Origin: Candidatus Pelagibacter sp.
Lineage (GTDB): Bacteria; Pseudomonadota; Alphaproteobacteria; Pelagibacterales; Pelagibacteraceae
Direction of reading: 5' to 3'
DNA length: 30,961 nucleotides
NCBI GenBank assembly: GCA_028226535.1
Contig: JAOJEG010000008.1
Location: 1 to 30,961 of the forward strand
Position numbers and translations under genes: made by a program. Below, piece after piece: positions 7,886-16,311 of this stretch (positions are counted from its first letter, which is position 1; every line of letters starts with the position of its first letter). A model generated the notes under the pieces. That model was not told the origin of the DNA and did no database searches. It saw nothing but the letters and a program-made list of their open reading frames with translations.

Positions 7886-9195
7886 TGGAAATGGATCCAA
7901 TTATTAATGGCGGGATAGCCTTTGCAGCAGTCTTAATATTAATGGTATTAAATATTCCAATTGGAATTGCAATGTTGCTAGTTGGTTTTACTGGTTTTGC
8001 ATTAATCTCTGGTTTTGATCCTGCAATTTTTGTTTTAGGTACCGCTCCTTTTGATGCAGTATCAAAATATACTTTATCGGTACTTCCTCTTTTTGTTTTA
8101 ATGGGAAATCTTGCAAACAGCGCAAATTTATCAAGAAATTTATATGATGCTGCTTACGCGGTGGTTGGTCATTATAAAGGTGGATTAGCAATGTCTACTG
8201 TTGGAGCTTGTGCTGGATTTGGAATGATATGTGGTTCTTCAATTGCTACAGCAGCAACGATGTCTCAAATGGCTGGACCTGAAATGAAAAGACATGGTTA
8301 TAGCGATGCTTTGATAAGTGGTTCAATTGCATCTGGTGGAACGTTAGGAATTATTATTCCCCCAAGCGTCATTCTGGTAATTTATGCATATTTAACAGAA
8401 CAATCTGTTCAAGAACTTTTCTTTGCAGCATTAATACCAGGATTAATAGCTGTCGTTTTATATATGATAGCAATTAGAGTTTATCTAATAATTTATCCCT
8501 CACATGGTGGTCATGGAAATAAGATGCCACTTAAAGAAAGAATTTCAGCAATTACAAAAGTTTTTCCAATATTTTTAATTTTTACAATAATTATGGGTGG
8601 TCTTTACCTTGGTTTCTTTACTGCAACAGAAAGTGCAGCTGTTGGGGTTGTATTAGTTTTATTATTTATTTTAGTAAGAGGCCAACTGACACTAAGTTTG
8701 TTAAAAGAAGCTTTATGGATAACAATTAAAACAGTTGGTTCTTTATATCTAATTGTAATTGGAGCTAGTATTTTTAATTATTTAATTACAGTTACCCAAT
8801 TACCTTTTGCAGTTGTTGATTTTATAAATCATTTAGAACTTACCCCTTTAGGAATTATTTTAGTTATTTGTGTTATTTATTTAGTACTTGGAACCGTAAT
8901 GGACTCTCTTGCGATGTTATTCTTAACAATACCAGTTTTTTATCCAGTAATAGTTGATGCAGGAATTGATCCTGTTTGGTTTGGTATTTTTGCAGTTATA
9001 GTTGTTGAGTTTGGTTTAATTTCACCTCCAGTTGGAATGAATTTATTTGTCATTAAAGGAGTGATGCAAAAAACTCCTCTTCAAACTATCTGGTTTGGAA
9101 CTGTTCCATTTTTAATCACCGATGTAATTAGACTTGCTTTAATTATTGCATTCCCAGCAATATGTTTATATTTGCCAAGTTTAATGACTCCTTAG
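7885..9195 (+). CDS. dctM: TRAP transporter large permease DctM
   Basis: This is the 436-residue, roughly 12-helix subunit that carries out sodium-driven solute import. Family landmarks are GNLANSANLSRNLYDAAYAVVGHYKGGLAM, GASIFNY-like re-entrant segments, ASGGTLGIIIPPSVILVIYAYLTE and FGLISPPVGMNLFVIKGV, all near their usual positions. The length is normal. It starts in a TAATG overlap with dctQ and ends 3 nt before the convergent sulfatase-family gene. Together with dctP it forms one complete transporter, beside the hydroxylase, ring-cleavage and hydrolase genes. Confidence 0.94.
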   Translation: MEMDPIINGGIAFAAVLILMVLNIPIGIAMLLVGFTGFALISGFDPAIFVLGTAPFDAVSKYTLSVLPLFVLMGNLANSANLSRNLYDAAYAVVGHYKGGLAMSTVGACAGFGMICGSSIATAATMSQMAGPEMKRHGYSDALISGSIASGGTLGIIIPPSVILVIYAYLTEQSVQELFFAALIPGLIAVVLYMIAIRVYLIIYPSHGGHGNKMPLKERISAITKVFPIFLIFTIIMGGLYLGFFTATESAAVGVVLVLLFILVRGQLTLSLLKEALWITIKTVGSLYLIVIGASIFNYLITVTQLPFAVVDFINHLELTPLGIILVICVIYLVLGTVMDSLAMLFLTIPVFYPVIVDAGIDPVWFGIFAVIVVEFGLISPPVGMNLFVIKGVMQKTPLQTIWFGTVPFLITDVIRLALIIAFPAICLYLPSLMTP

Positions 9196-9198
9196 CGA

Positions 9199-10782
9199 TT
9201 ACCAAACACCTATCATTATACCATCATCTTTAGTATAATCTCTTTCTTTAGTTACAAACTCATCAGTTGCCGCAACTCTATTTTTTCTATCTATTATTCT
9301 TTTAAGAAGTAATTCTTTCATCTCTTCTCTAATTTTTGAATGATCTTTTGATCTACCTAAATCATTAAATTCATCTGGGTCATTTTTTAAATCAAATAGT
9401 TGAGGCTCAAATCCTTTATAATAAATATATTTCCACTCATTATTTCTAATCATAAAAGCTCTTGCATCAGATGCTCCTAAATTAAGAATTTTTCGAGCTC
9501 CATTAAATGAATAATCGATTTCACTAAATACAAAATCTTTCCAATTCTTTGGATCATCTCCTTTAATTATAGGCATTAAAGAATTTCCTTCTAATCTATG
9601 TTTACTTACTGGACTTTCTACTGCATCTAAAAAAGTTGGAAGCAAATCTATCGCTTCAATAAATCTTTTTTCTTTAGTGCCTCTGGTTTTATCTGCTTGT
9701 TCACTTGGATCATAAATTATCATTGGCACTCTTACAGATTGTTCATGAAATAATTCTTTCTCACCTAACCAATGATCACCTTGGTAATCACCGTGGTCTG
9801 AAGTAAATATAATCATCGTGTCATCCATATGACTGGTATCTTCTAAAAACTTAAATAATCTTCCTAAGTTGTCATCAATTTGTTTAATTAAACCCATGTA
9901 TCCAGAAAGAACTGTGTTTCTCACTTCATCTTTTGAAAAAGTTTTAGAAATACTGTTTTCCATAAATGCTTTGTAAACTGGATGATCATTATTTTTTTCA
10001 GCATCATTTCTGTGCACAGGATAAAATTCATTTTGAGAATACATATTATGATAAGGGGCTGGCGCCATATAAGGCCAATGCGGCTTAATATAAGATAGAT
10101 GTAAAAACCATGGCTTATCTTTACTGTCTTCAATAAATTCCATAGCCCGATTAGTCATGAAAGCTGTTTCGGAATGCTTTTCTGGAATTCTAGCAGGCTT
10201 ATTAGAATTTCTTAATCTCCAACCACTTAAAATTTCTCCATTTTCACCTTCAGCAGAATTAGCCCAATCATTCCAGGGATTTGGTCCGTCATATCCAAGT
10301 TTATTTAGCCATTCATTATAAGATAAAGTTTTTTTTGAATTTTTAATTTGATTATTTGGATGTAGTCCATCATCTCTTTCATAAGGATCAAAACCTGGTT
10401 CACTAACAATTAATCCTATTTCTGTATCTTTAGTAATGCCTAATCTACTCATACCCTCTAAATCTGGTCTCATATGCGTTTTACCAACAACTCCGGTTCT
10501 TATTCCTGATTGACGTAGATAATCTCCAATAGTTAATTCTCCTATTGGAAGTGGAACTTGATTCCAAGTTGAACCATGACTAAAAACTGTTCTTCCCGTA
10601 TAGTAAGATGCTCTAGAAGGACCACATACAGGTGATTGGACAAAAGCAGATTCAAACTGAACTCCTTTTTTTGCCAATCCATCGATATGAGGAGTTTTTA
10701 AATGAGGGTGACCATAGCAAGATAGATAATCCCATCTTAATTGATCAGCCATTATAAAAAGTATATTTTTAACTTTTCCCAT
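9199..10782 (-). CDS. Sulfatase-family hydrolase (type I, formylglycine)
   Basis: This alkaline-phosphatase-superfamily enzyme would cleave sulfate (or possibly phosphonate/phosphodiester) esters. The 527-residue protein opens with NILFIMADQLRWDYL, with metal ligand Asp13. It carries VCGPSRASYYTGR at 52-64, where Cys53-x-Pro55-Ser56-Arg57 is the sulfatase signature whose Cys becomes formylglycine. FTSDHGDYQGDHWLGEKELFHE supplies further metal and sulfate ligands, and a sulfatase C-terminal subdomain (YYKGFEPQLFDLKNDPDE) follows. No signal peptide is present, so it probably acts in the cytoplasm on imported or biosynthetic substrates. It is last in the minus-strand glycan operon, 35 nt after the polysaccharide-lyase-like gene. 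Substrate unknown. Confidence 0.88.
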   Translation of the reverse strand: MGKVKNILFIMADQLRWDYLSCYGHPHLKTPHIDGLAKKGVQFESAFVQSPVCGPSRASYYTGRTVFSHGSTWNQVPLPIGELTIGDYLRQSGIRTGVVGKTHMRPDLEGMSRLGITKDTEIGLIVSEPGFDPYERDDGLHPNNQIKNSKKTLSYNEWLNKLGYDGPNPWNDWANSAEGENGEILSGWRLRNSNKPARIPEKHSETAFMTNRAMEFIEDSKDKPWFLHLSYIKPHWPYMAPAPYHNMYSQNEFYPVHRNDAEKNNDHPVYKAFMENSISKTFSKDEVRNTVLSGYMGLIKQIDDNLGRLFKFLEDTSHMDDTMIIFTSDHGDYQGDHWLGEKELFHEQSVRVPMIIYDPSEQADKTRGTKEKRFIEAIDLLPTFLDAVESPVSKHRLEGNSLMPIIKGDDPKNWKDFVFSEIDYSFNGARKILNLGASDARAFMIRNNEWKYIYYKGFEPQLFDLKNDPDEFNDLGRSKDHSKIREEMKELLLKRIIDRKNRVAATDEFVTKERDYTKDDGIMIGVW

Positions 10783-10817
10783 AAAAAATAATATTACTTA
10801 ATAATAATTAAATCTAA

Positions 10818-11828
10818 TCAAAAAGGTCTTGGATTTTTGGGGTAATCTAAGTTCCTGCAAAATAATTTTCCAGGCACTCCTCCACATAAAGCAACATTTT
10901 TTACACCATACACTTGTGATTTATCGGTTAGTTGACTTATTATATCAGAACATCCATTCCACAAGTCATCACAAGTATCTGATTTGCCTACATTTGAATA
11001 CCGAATAATTGTATCGGGTATTTTTAATCCAGCATCAGTAGCTTCATCCATATGATGTCTATAAGGTCCAAACTTAAATCTTGCACTTGATGCACCAACC
11101 ATTGTGTCACCGAAATAACTTGTTCTTAATTTACCATCTATCCAAAAATGCAAAAAACCTTTTTTAGCCCATTTCGCATTAATTAAAATATTAACCCACT
11201 TTCCTTTTAATGGAGAAAAATCAGGATCAAGGACTACAGCATAACTATCAAAATAATAATATTCACCTCCAGTTTCATTTTTTTTAGAACTATAATTTGG
11301 TGAATTGAAAATCCATGTAAAATTATTCTTTACTATAGCAAATGTAGCATCATGTGTTCGTTCACCTTTGCCATAAAGTTTTTTAAAATCAAACAAAGAA
11401 ATAGTGTGCTTGTCAGTTCTTATATCTTTTGGTACAAAGTAACTAATTCTGTACCATTTAGTTTTATTTTTTTTAGTAGTATACCTGTAAGGCTCCATAA
11501 TCTGAAATCTTTGAGCATGACCTGGTTTACCCCATCTGCTCCAATCATGTTTATGTCCTTTATTTGAATACTTTAAATTAAATTCAATTCCTTGCTCAGC
11601 AACACCCATATGATCTTCAAGTTTATCAAAAAATTTGTAAAGACCATTTTCATTAGGAGCGTTTCTGATATTAAAAACCATCTTATTTTTTGACCGAGCT
11701 TTTAAAACATAACGACTAAAATCTTTCTTCTCTTGTTTCTTCATATTGATATGCCACTTATATTTTTCTGCATAAGAGAGTGATGGCACCAAGATTAGAG
11801 ATAAAAAAATGATCAAGATTTTTTTCAT
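10818..11828 (-). CDS. Exported polysaccharide-lyase-like protein
   Basis: The 336-residue protein has a clear Sec signal peptide (1-20, cleaved after SYA). The mature part looks like a beta-jelly-roll of the heparin-lyase/PL-type (Polysacc_lyase) group: WYRISYFVPKDI, WVNILINAKWAKKGFLHFWIDGKL and ARFKFGPYRHHMDEA follow the order of that fold, ending in IIRYSNV. Several Cys in the last 50 residues (CDDLWNGC, CGG, FCR) suggest disulfides in the periplasm or outside the cell. Family assignment rests on these sequence features only. It begins directly after the serine-hydrolase stop, so it is part of the same operon. A glycan-binding rather than lyase role is possible. Confidence 0.6.
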   Translation of the reverse strand: MKKILIIFLSLILVPSLSYAEKYKWHINMKKQEKKDFSRYVLKARSKNKMVFNIRNAPNENGLYKFFDKLEDHMGVAEQGIEFNLKYSNKGHKHDWSRWGKPGHAQRFQIMEPYRYTTKKNKTKWYRISYFVPKDIRTDKHTISLFDFKKLYGKGERTHDATFAIVKNNFTWIFNSPNYSSKKNETGGEYYYFDSYAVVLDPDFSPLKGKWVNILINAKWAKKGFLHFWIDGKLRTSYFGDTMVGASSARFKFGPYRHHMDEATDAGLKIPDTIIRYSNVGKSDTCDDLWNGCSDIISQLTDKSQVYGVKNVALCGGVPGKLFCRNLDYPKNPRPF

Positions 11829-12956
11829 TTAGCCTTTAATTACTGAATGAACAATTTTTTTCCAATTATAATTTCTATATAATGAATTAACTACAATTAT
11901 TCTTTTATTATCCAAATCAATTAATATTTGCTGTCCTGCAAATCCACTTAATCCTAAAATTTTTCTTTTCTTATCAATTCCAAAAATGTCAAAATGGATT
12001 TGACCACCATATGATTTTGTATAAAGTCCAACATCAGTTGCATGTTTTGTATTGTCTTTCTTTTTAATTCTATTTTCATAAATAGTTTTTAAATATTTAC
12101 CTACACAAGTATCGTTATGCCAATCATCCATCATAGTTTTAGCAATTCTTAAGTAATCATATCTATTTGCGTAAAACGAATACCTTGCAGAAACAAAATC
12201 TTCATATTTTAAATATTTTCTAGATTTTTGAAATTGAACTTTGTTTTTAACTCCAACATGTTCATTAAATACTTTATGTAATAATTTATCCCAATTATCA
12301 GCAGCTTTGAATTTAGTGTAATTCATAATCACGTTAGTGGTGAGGGCACTATAGTTATAAATTAACTTACTTTTTTCCGTACCTCTTAAATATTTATTCA
12401 TTACCTTAACTAAACCAATGACATTTACATTTTCTTTAATCTTATTATCAGAACCAACATTTCTTCTTTCACCAATCCATTTTTGATCTCCACCTTTCAT
12501 ATTTAAAAGATCAAGCAATACTGAGTCTTCATAGAGTGTGTTTTTAATTAAGGGCCAATCATTTAACGTGACATTTATGTTATCAATATAACCCTCACAA
12601 ATAGCGTGACCAGTTACGTAAGATACTAAACTTTTACCCATCGAGTGTGATGGCAACATTCCATCAATAATTTTATCACCTTGAATTGAATATGGAATAT
12701 CAGACTCATCAATCACTATTTTATCATTTTCAAATAGTAAGTAACTAATAATTCCGGTGTTTTTATTATTTTTAAATTCTTTTAAAACATTTTTATCTTT
12801 TCTTAAATTTGATTTAAACTTGTAGTGATTTTCTGATCCTTTAATTACCCATCCCTCATAAACTCTAAGAGGATAATCCCAAGTATTTTTATTTTTATTT
12901 GCGAAAGCTATTGTTGAAAATGTTAGTATAAAAGCAACTAATAAGAATTTTTTCAT
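11829..12956 (-). CDS. Exported beta-lactamase-family serine hydrolase
   Basis: The 375-residue protein has a signal peptide (1-19, cleaved after AFA) and a penicillin-binding/beta-lactamase fold. The SxxK motif is Ser105-Met-Gly-Lys108 in LPSHSMGKSL. YNYSALTTNVI supplies the second-motif tyrosine, and GLSGFAGQQILIDL marks the KTG/HxG-like final strand. Members of this group are esterases, D-aminopeptidases or transacylases more often than real beta-lactamases. It lies 2 nt after the GT2 gene and directly before the lyase-like gene. Context points to modification of a surface glycan or cell-wall substrate, perhaps removal of acyl groups. Antibiotic resistance is not implied. Confidence 0.82.
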   Translation of the reverse strand: MKKFLLVAFILTFSTIAFANKNKNTWDYPLRVYEGWVIKGSENHYKFKSNLRKDKNVLKEFKNNKNTGIISYLLFENDKIVIDESDIPYSIQGDKIIDGMLPSHSMGKSLVSYVTGHAICEGYIDNINVTLNDWPLIKNTLYEDSVLLDLLNMKGGDQKWIGERRNVGSDNKIKENVNVIGLVKVMNKYLRGTEKSKLIYNYSALTTNVIMNYTKFKAADNWDKLLHKVFNEHVGVKNKVQFQKSRKYLKYEDFVSARYSFYANRYDYLRIAKTMMDDWHNDTCVGKYLKTIYENRIKKKDNTKHATDVGLYTKSYGGQIHFDIFGIDKKRKILGLSGFAGQQILIDLDNKRIIVVNSLYRNYNWKKIVHSVIKG

Positions 12957-12958
12957 TT

Positions 12959-13831
12959 TTACTTAATTGTATCGATATCGTGGATATTTTCCAATGATAT
13001 AGAAAGATCATCTAAATTTTCTCTCAAAGCTAAACTAGAAATTGAATAAATCATTGCTAATAATAAAACTAAAGGAAGCGAAGTAATTACTGAGGCATTA
13101 CTTTTTATTAACAGAATATAAAAAACTATAAAAAAAGCTGATCGAATTAAAACTGTTTTTCTAAAAACACTAATGATCGAAAGAGAATGTTTTAATAAAT
13201 TAAAAAAACTCATCTTAGAGGGACCAAAATATCTAGTACCTCTAATTGATGGAATAGATAATAAATCTTTTTCTATTTTTTTTAATGATCCTGAAAAACT
13301 ATTCCAAGTTGCCTTTTCTTTAAGCATTTTTTCAACAGTTGATTTTGATAAACAAGTAAAATTTCCAAATCTAATAGATTGACCAGTAAACGTTGAAGTT
13401 AAAAATTTATGAAATAGATAACAAAACTTAAAGAATAAACTTTCAGATCTTTTAACTCTTTCACCTACTATCGATTGATCATTTGATTGTTCTGCTACTT
13501 GTATAAAGTTTTTAATCTCTTCTGGTCGATCTTCACCATCGCCATCCATTGGTATTACATAATCAAATTCTTTTTTTTCATAAATATATTTAAGTCCAGA
13601 TGCAATACATCTTGCGTGGCCTCTATTTTCTTTCATATTAATAATTTCAATAGAATTTATATTTTCAGTATTTTGATATTCATCTATTATCTGCTGAGAA
13701 GATGCATCATTAATCACAATAATTGAAATTTCTGAATTAATACCTTCTATTTCAGAATTTATCTCTTCAATTAACTTAGTTAAACTTTCTCTATCGTTAT
13801 AAATTGGAATTAAAATTATATATTTTTTCAT
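12959..13831 (-). CDS. Glycosyltransferase family 2, DPM/GtrB-like
   Basis: The 290-residue enzyme has an N-terminal GT-A domain: IILIPIYNDRESLTKLIEEI at 4-23, IIVINDASS, NRGHARCIASGLKY and the metal-binding PMDGDGEDRPEEI. Two C-terminal transmembrane helices follow (about residues 215-265). This layout resembles polyprenyl-phosphate sugar synthases, which charge lipid carriers for GT39-type transferases. The chosen ATG at 13831 overlaps the upstream stop in TAATG, showing translational coupling. A longer start at 13852 would only add seven residues inside the upstream gene. It likely supplies the donor for the adjacent membrane glycosyltransferase. Confidence 0.87.
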   Translation of the reverse strand: MKKYIILIPIYNDRESLTKLIEEINSEIEGINSEISIIVINDASSQQIIDEYQNTENINSIEIINMKENRGHARCIASGLKYIYEKKEFDYVIPMDGDGEDRPEEIKNFIQVAEQSNDQSIVGERVKRSESLFFKFCYLFHKFLTSTFTGQSIRFGNFTCLSKSTVEKMLKEKATWNSFSGSLKKIEKDLLSIPSIRGTRYFGPSKMSFFNLLKHSLSIISVFRKTVLIRSAFFIVFYILLIKSNASVITSLPLVLLLAMIYSISSLALRENLDDLSISLENIHDIDTIK

Positions 13832-15156
13832 TAGTATTTTGAACCAACACAAACATTATCAAGACACAGATAATCTTTCAATTGATCAAGCTTTTCTCTT
13901 TCAACAAATCCTTCCCATACAGGTCTTGATTTTAAATGATATGATAAATTACCAGCATTCCACTCATTTCCATAAACTACATCAATTTTTGACTTAAACT
14001 GTTGATCCCATGCATATTGAGTTTTAATAGCGATTTCTTTACCTGGATAATCAGTTCTTTTGTCATCCTTTGAAATTGAGACGTATGCGTAGAGTATGGG
14101 TGACAGAAAGAATAAAAAGATAAATCCAATCATAAATGGTTTTAACTTTTTGATATTTATTTGAGTTTGAAATAAATAAATAAATAAAGTTCCAAAAAAT
14201 AAATAAAATGGTGTCATCCACATTGTTCTAATTTTAGATCCTATAAGCAAAGAAGTTAAAAACATTAATAAGATTGGTAAAATATTAATTGCTAATAAAA
14301 ACAGCAATTTTTTATCCTTAAGATCAAATTTAAATTTGATTTTTTTTACTAAAAGCCAAACTAAAATTAAAAATGGAATTAACAATCCAACTTGCTTTAT
14401 TAAAAAAATGAGCGGAAATTTGATATGATCAATCAAACCAGATTGTTCTAATCCAGTTCTAGCAAGTCCATAGGTAACCGTAATGAATTCATTATTATTG
14501 AGCCAAATTAAGTGCGGAACTAGAACAATTAAAAATACCTCTACAGTTATTAGATATTTAAAATCAAATTTTCTTTCTCTCTTAAAGAATATTAAATAAA
14601 TAAACAAAAGATCAATTGAAACTAAAAGATATAAAAATAAATATTTAGATAAAAATCCAATCGCAGCAAACAATCCAACTAAAAAACAGTCAGTAAATTT
14701 TATTTCTTTGCTGGTGTAAATTTGCCATGAAAAATAAACTGTTAATGACCAAAATGGAAGTTGGCAAACATTTACGTTAAATTCAGGTGTTGTAAAATTA
14801 TAAAAATAAATTGCTTCAATCAGTAAAACTGAAATTAATCCAAGCAAGTCATTGTTAAAAAATTCTTTAGAAAATTTAAAAACATAATAAAAAGAAATAA
14901 GTACAAAAATTTGACTGAGCAAATAATATGCCCAATCTTGAGATCCAAAAATTTGAAAAAAAACTTCTGGAAAAAAAGCACTCATTGGAGGGTGTTTATT
15001 AAATCCCCAATCTAAATTACTTCCCCAAGCTAAAGCCTCGATAGTGTCTAATGGTAAATTTTGATTAGTTAACGATGGAATTAAAGTCCAGAATATAAGA
15101 TGAGCTGTAATAAAAATATAATAAATATTATTTATATTTTTAGTGGTATTAGTCAT
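13831..15156 (-). CDS. GT39/ArnT-like membrane glycosyltransferase
   Basis: The 441-residue polytopic protein has about ten transmembrane helices. The first periplasmic loop is LPLDTIEALAWGSNLDWGF at 35-52, where Asp37 and Glu40 match the acidic pair of PMT/ArnT-type transferases, followed by KHPPMSAFF. Such enzymes move a sugar from a polyprenyl phosphate to lipid A, a glycan or a protein in the periplasm. A soluble C-terminal tail (about 375-441) faces the periplasm. It heads the five-gene minus-strand operon and is coupled to the GT2 gene that probably makes its donor. The acceptor is unknown. Confidence 0.85.
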   Translation of the reverse strand: MTNTTKNINNIYYIFITAHLIFWTLIPSLTNQNLPLDTIEALAWGSNLDWGFNKHPPMSAFFPEVFFQIFGSQDWAYYLLSQIFVLISFYYVFKFSKEFFNNDLLGLISVLLIEAIYFYNFTTPEFNVNVCQLPFWSLTVYFSWQIYTSKEIKFTDCFLVGLFAAIGFLSKYLFLYLLVSIDLLFIYLIFFKRERKFDFKYLITVEVFLIVLVPHLIWLNNNEFITVTYGLARTGLEQSGLIDHIKFPLIFLIKQVGLLIPFLILVWLLVKKIKFKFDLKDKKLLFLLAINILPILLMFLTSLLIGSKIRTMWMTPFYLFFGTLFIYLFQTQINIKKLKPFMIGFIFLFFLSPILYAYVSISKDDKRTDYPGKEIAIKTQYAWDQQFKSKIDVVYGNEWNAGNLSYHLKSRPVWEGFVEREKLDQLKDYLCLDNVCVGSKY

Positions 15157-15185
15157 TTATAAATATTTATAACAATTACGCTTGC

Positions 15186-15213
15186 TTGACACCCCTATTT
15201 TGCTGAATATACT
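15186..15213 (+). promoter_or_regulatory. Predicted sigma70 promoter of dksA
   Basis: A perfect TTGACA (15186-15191) and TATACT (15208-15213) are 16 bp apart. The predicted start near 15220 leaves a short leader before the ATG at 15235. The site lies between divergent dksA and the GT39 gene. It is one of the strongest-looking promoters in this window. Confidence 0.75.
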
Positions 15214-15234
15214 CCGGAAATTCAAATTTTAACT

Positions 15235-15756
15235 ATGCCAAAGAATACTAAAGTAAAAAAAAAAGTTATTAAAACAAAAGCCAAAGTTGCAAAGCCAAAA
15301 ACTAAAACTGTAGCTAAAACAAAAGTTGCTGCAAAAGCTCCTATAAAAATTTCAAAAACTTATATTCCTAAAGATAATGAAAAATATATGTGTGAAAAAC
15401 ATAAAGTATTTTTCAGAATGAGATTAACTGAATGGAAAAAAGATTTAGTTAAAGCTAACAATGAAGCTCTTTATTATGGAAGTATGGATGATAATAGTAT
15501 TTCTGCTGATGTGGTCGATCAAGCAAGCTCATACACAGATAAAAATGTAGAAATGAAAGCTATTAATAGACAAATTAAATTAATTTCTGAAATTGATAAA
15601 GCCTTAGCAAGAATTAGAGAAGGTATTTATGGATATTGTCTAGATACCGCAGAGCCAATTGGATTAAAACGATTAATCGCAAGACCTGTTGCAAAATACA
15701 CTATTGCAGCTCAAGAAAAGCATGAAAAAAATGAAAAAGTACATGCGGATGATTAG
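15235..15756 (+). CDS. dksA: DksA-family RNA polymerase-binding transcription factor
   Basis: DksA enters the secondary channel of RNA polymerase and, with (p)ppGpp, retunes transcription when growth slows. The 173-residue protein starts with a Lys/Ala-rich tail (1-45). The core has a coiled coil whose tip carries the DxxDxA motif (Asp92, Asp95, Ala97). The globular end is IYGYCLDTAEPIGLKRLIARP. Only one cysteine of the four-Cys zinc finger remains (Cys135), as in many alphaproteobacterial DksA proteins that fold without zinc. The promoter at 15186-15213 is strong. The basic N-terminal tail is unusually long and may bind nucleic acid. Confidence 0.9.
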   Translation: MPKNTKVKKKVIKTKAKVAKPKTKTVAKTKVAAKAPIKISKTYIPKDNEKYMCEKHKVFFRMRLTEWKKDLVKANNEALYYGSMDDNSISADVVDQASSYTDKNVEMKAINRQIKLISEIDKALARIREGIYGYCLDTAEPIGLKRLIARPVAKYTIAAQEKHEKNEKVHADD

Positions 15757-15763
15757 GTTTAAG

Positions 15764-16210
15764 TTAATCTAATACTTTTATTTTATCACCTATTTTAATA
15801 GAAGAAGAAGTTAATACATGACACCTCAGACCACCTCTTCTTAAAAACTCTTTTAATATATTATCTTGTCCAAGAACTTCTGTTAGATGTCTGCATGGTC
15901 GGCATAAATCAATACCTTCAACTTCTAAATTGCCAACTAATATCTTTTTACCCACCAAATCATTCAATTGAATTCCTTTGGTAACTACATTTCTTCTAAA
16001 ATCTAAATATGGAATATTTACTCCATATTTAATATTATAATAATCAATATTTTCTGACTCTATCAATGATAATTGGTTATAGGGATCATTGAATTCCTTA
16101 AAATGTCTATCTCCTACCACACCTTGATTTTTTATAACATCAATTGAGTTTACTTCATTTATTGGCTGATTATTATTGACTGAAATTCCAAGTTTATAGA
16201 CTTCTGACAT
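15764..16210 (-). CDS. MOSC-domain protein
   Basis: MOSC domains, found in molybdenum cofactor sulfurase C-termini and YiiM/YuaD proteins, handle sulfur or amidoxime-reduction chemistry. The 148-residue protein is a single MOSC domain. GVVGDRHF (30-37), DFRRNVVTKGIQLNDLVGKK (70-89) and GIDLCRPCRHL (99-109, Cys103 and Cys106) are typical, as is the closing GGLRCHVLTSSSIKIGD. Cys103 is at the position usually conserved in the family. It converges on dksA with 7 nt between stops. Its first codon lies inside the promoter predicted for the divergent dehydrogenase pair. Confidence 0.87.
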   Translation of the reverse strand: MSEVYKLGISVNNNQPINEVNSIDVIKNQGVVGDRHFKEFNDPYNQLSLIESENIDYYNIKYGVNIPYLDFRRNVVTKGIQLNDLVGKKILVGNLEVEGIDLCRPCRHLTEVLGQDNILKEFLRRGGLRCHVLTSSSIKIGDKIKVLD

Positions 16211-16232
16211 TATCTTACTTACTTAGTATAAT
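16204..16232 (+). promoter_or_regulatory. Predicted promoter of the Gfo/Idh/MocA gene pair
   Basis: CTGACA (16204-16209) and a perfect TATAAT (16227-16232) are 17 bp apart. Transcription should begin near 16239, giving a leader of about 73 nt. The -35 element overlaps the start codon of the divergent MOSC gene, so polymerase at this site may interfere with MOSC expression. Confidence 0.65.
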
Positions 16233-16311
16233 TTATTGAAGAAATTATTGGGCTCATATAAATTTTTATAATACTATGTTTTATCTTTCTTTAAATCAAC
16301 AAAACGATTGA

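Noticed and set aside
7988..8191. A 67-codon minus-strand open frame inside dctM
   Set aside because: dctM is intact here and the antisense product has no recognisable features.
11829..12956. An antibiotic-resistance beta-lactamase
   Set aside because: Only the SxxK motif and general fold are seen; the second and third motifs differ from resistance enzymes and the context is glycan metabolism.
13832..13852. A longer start for the GT2 gene
   Set aside because: It would place seven extra residues (MCWFKIL) inside the upstream gene; the ATG at 13831 forms a TAATG junction and starts directly at the first beta strand.
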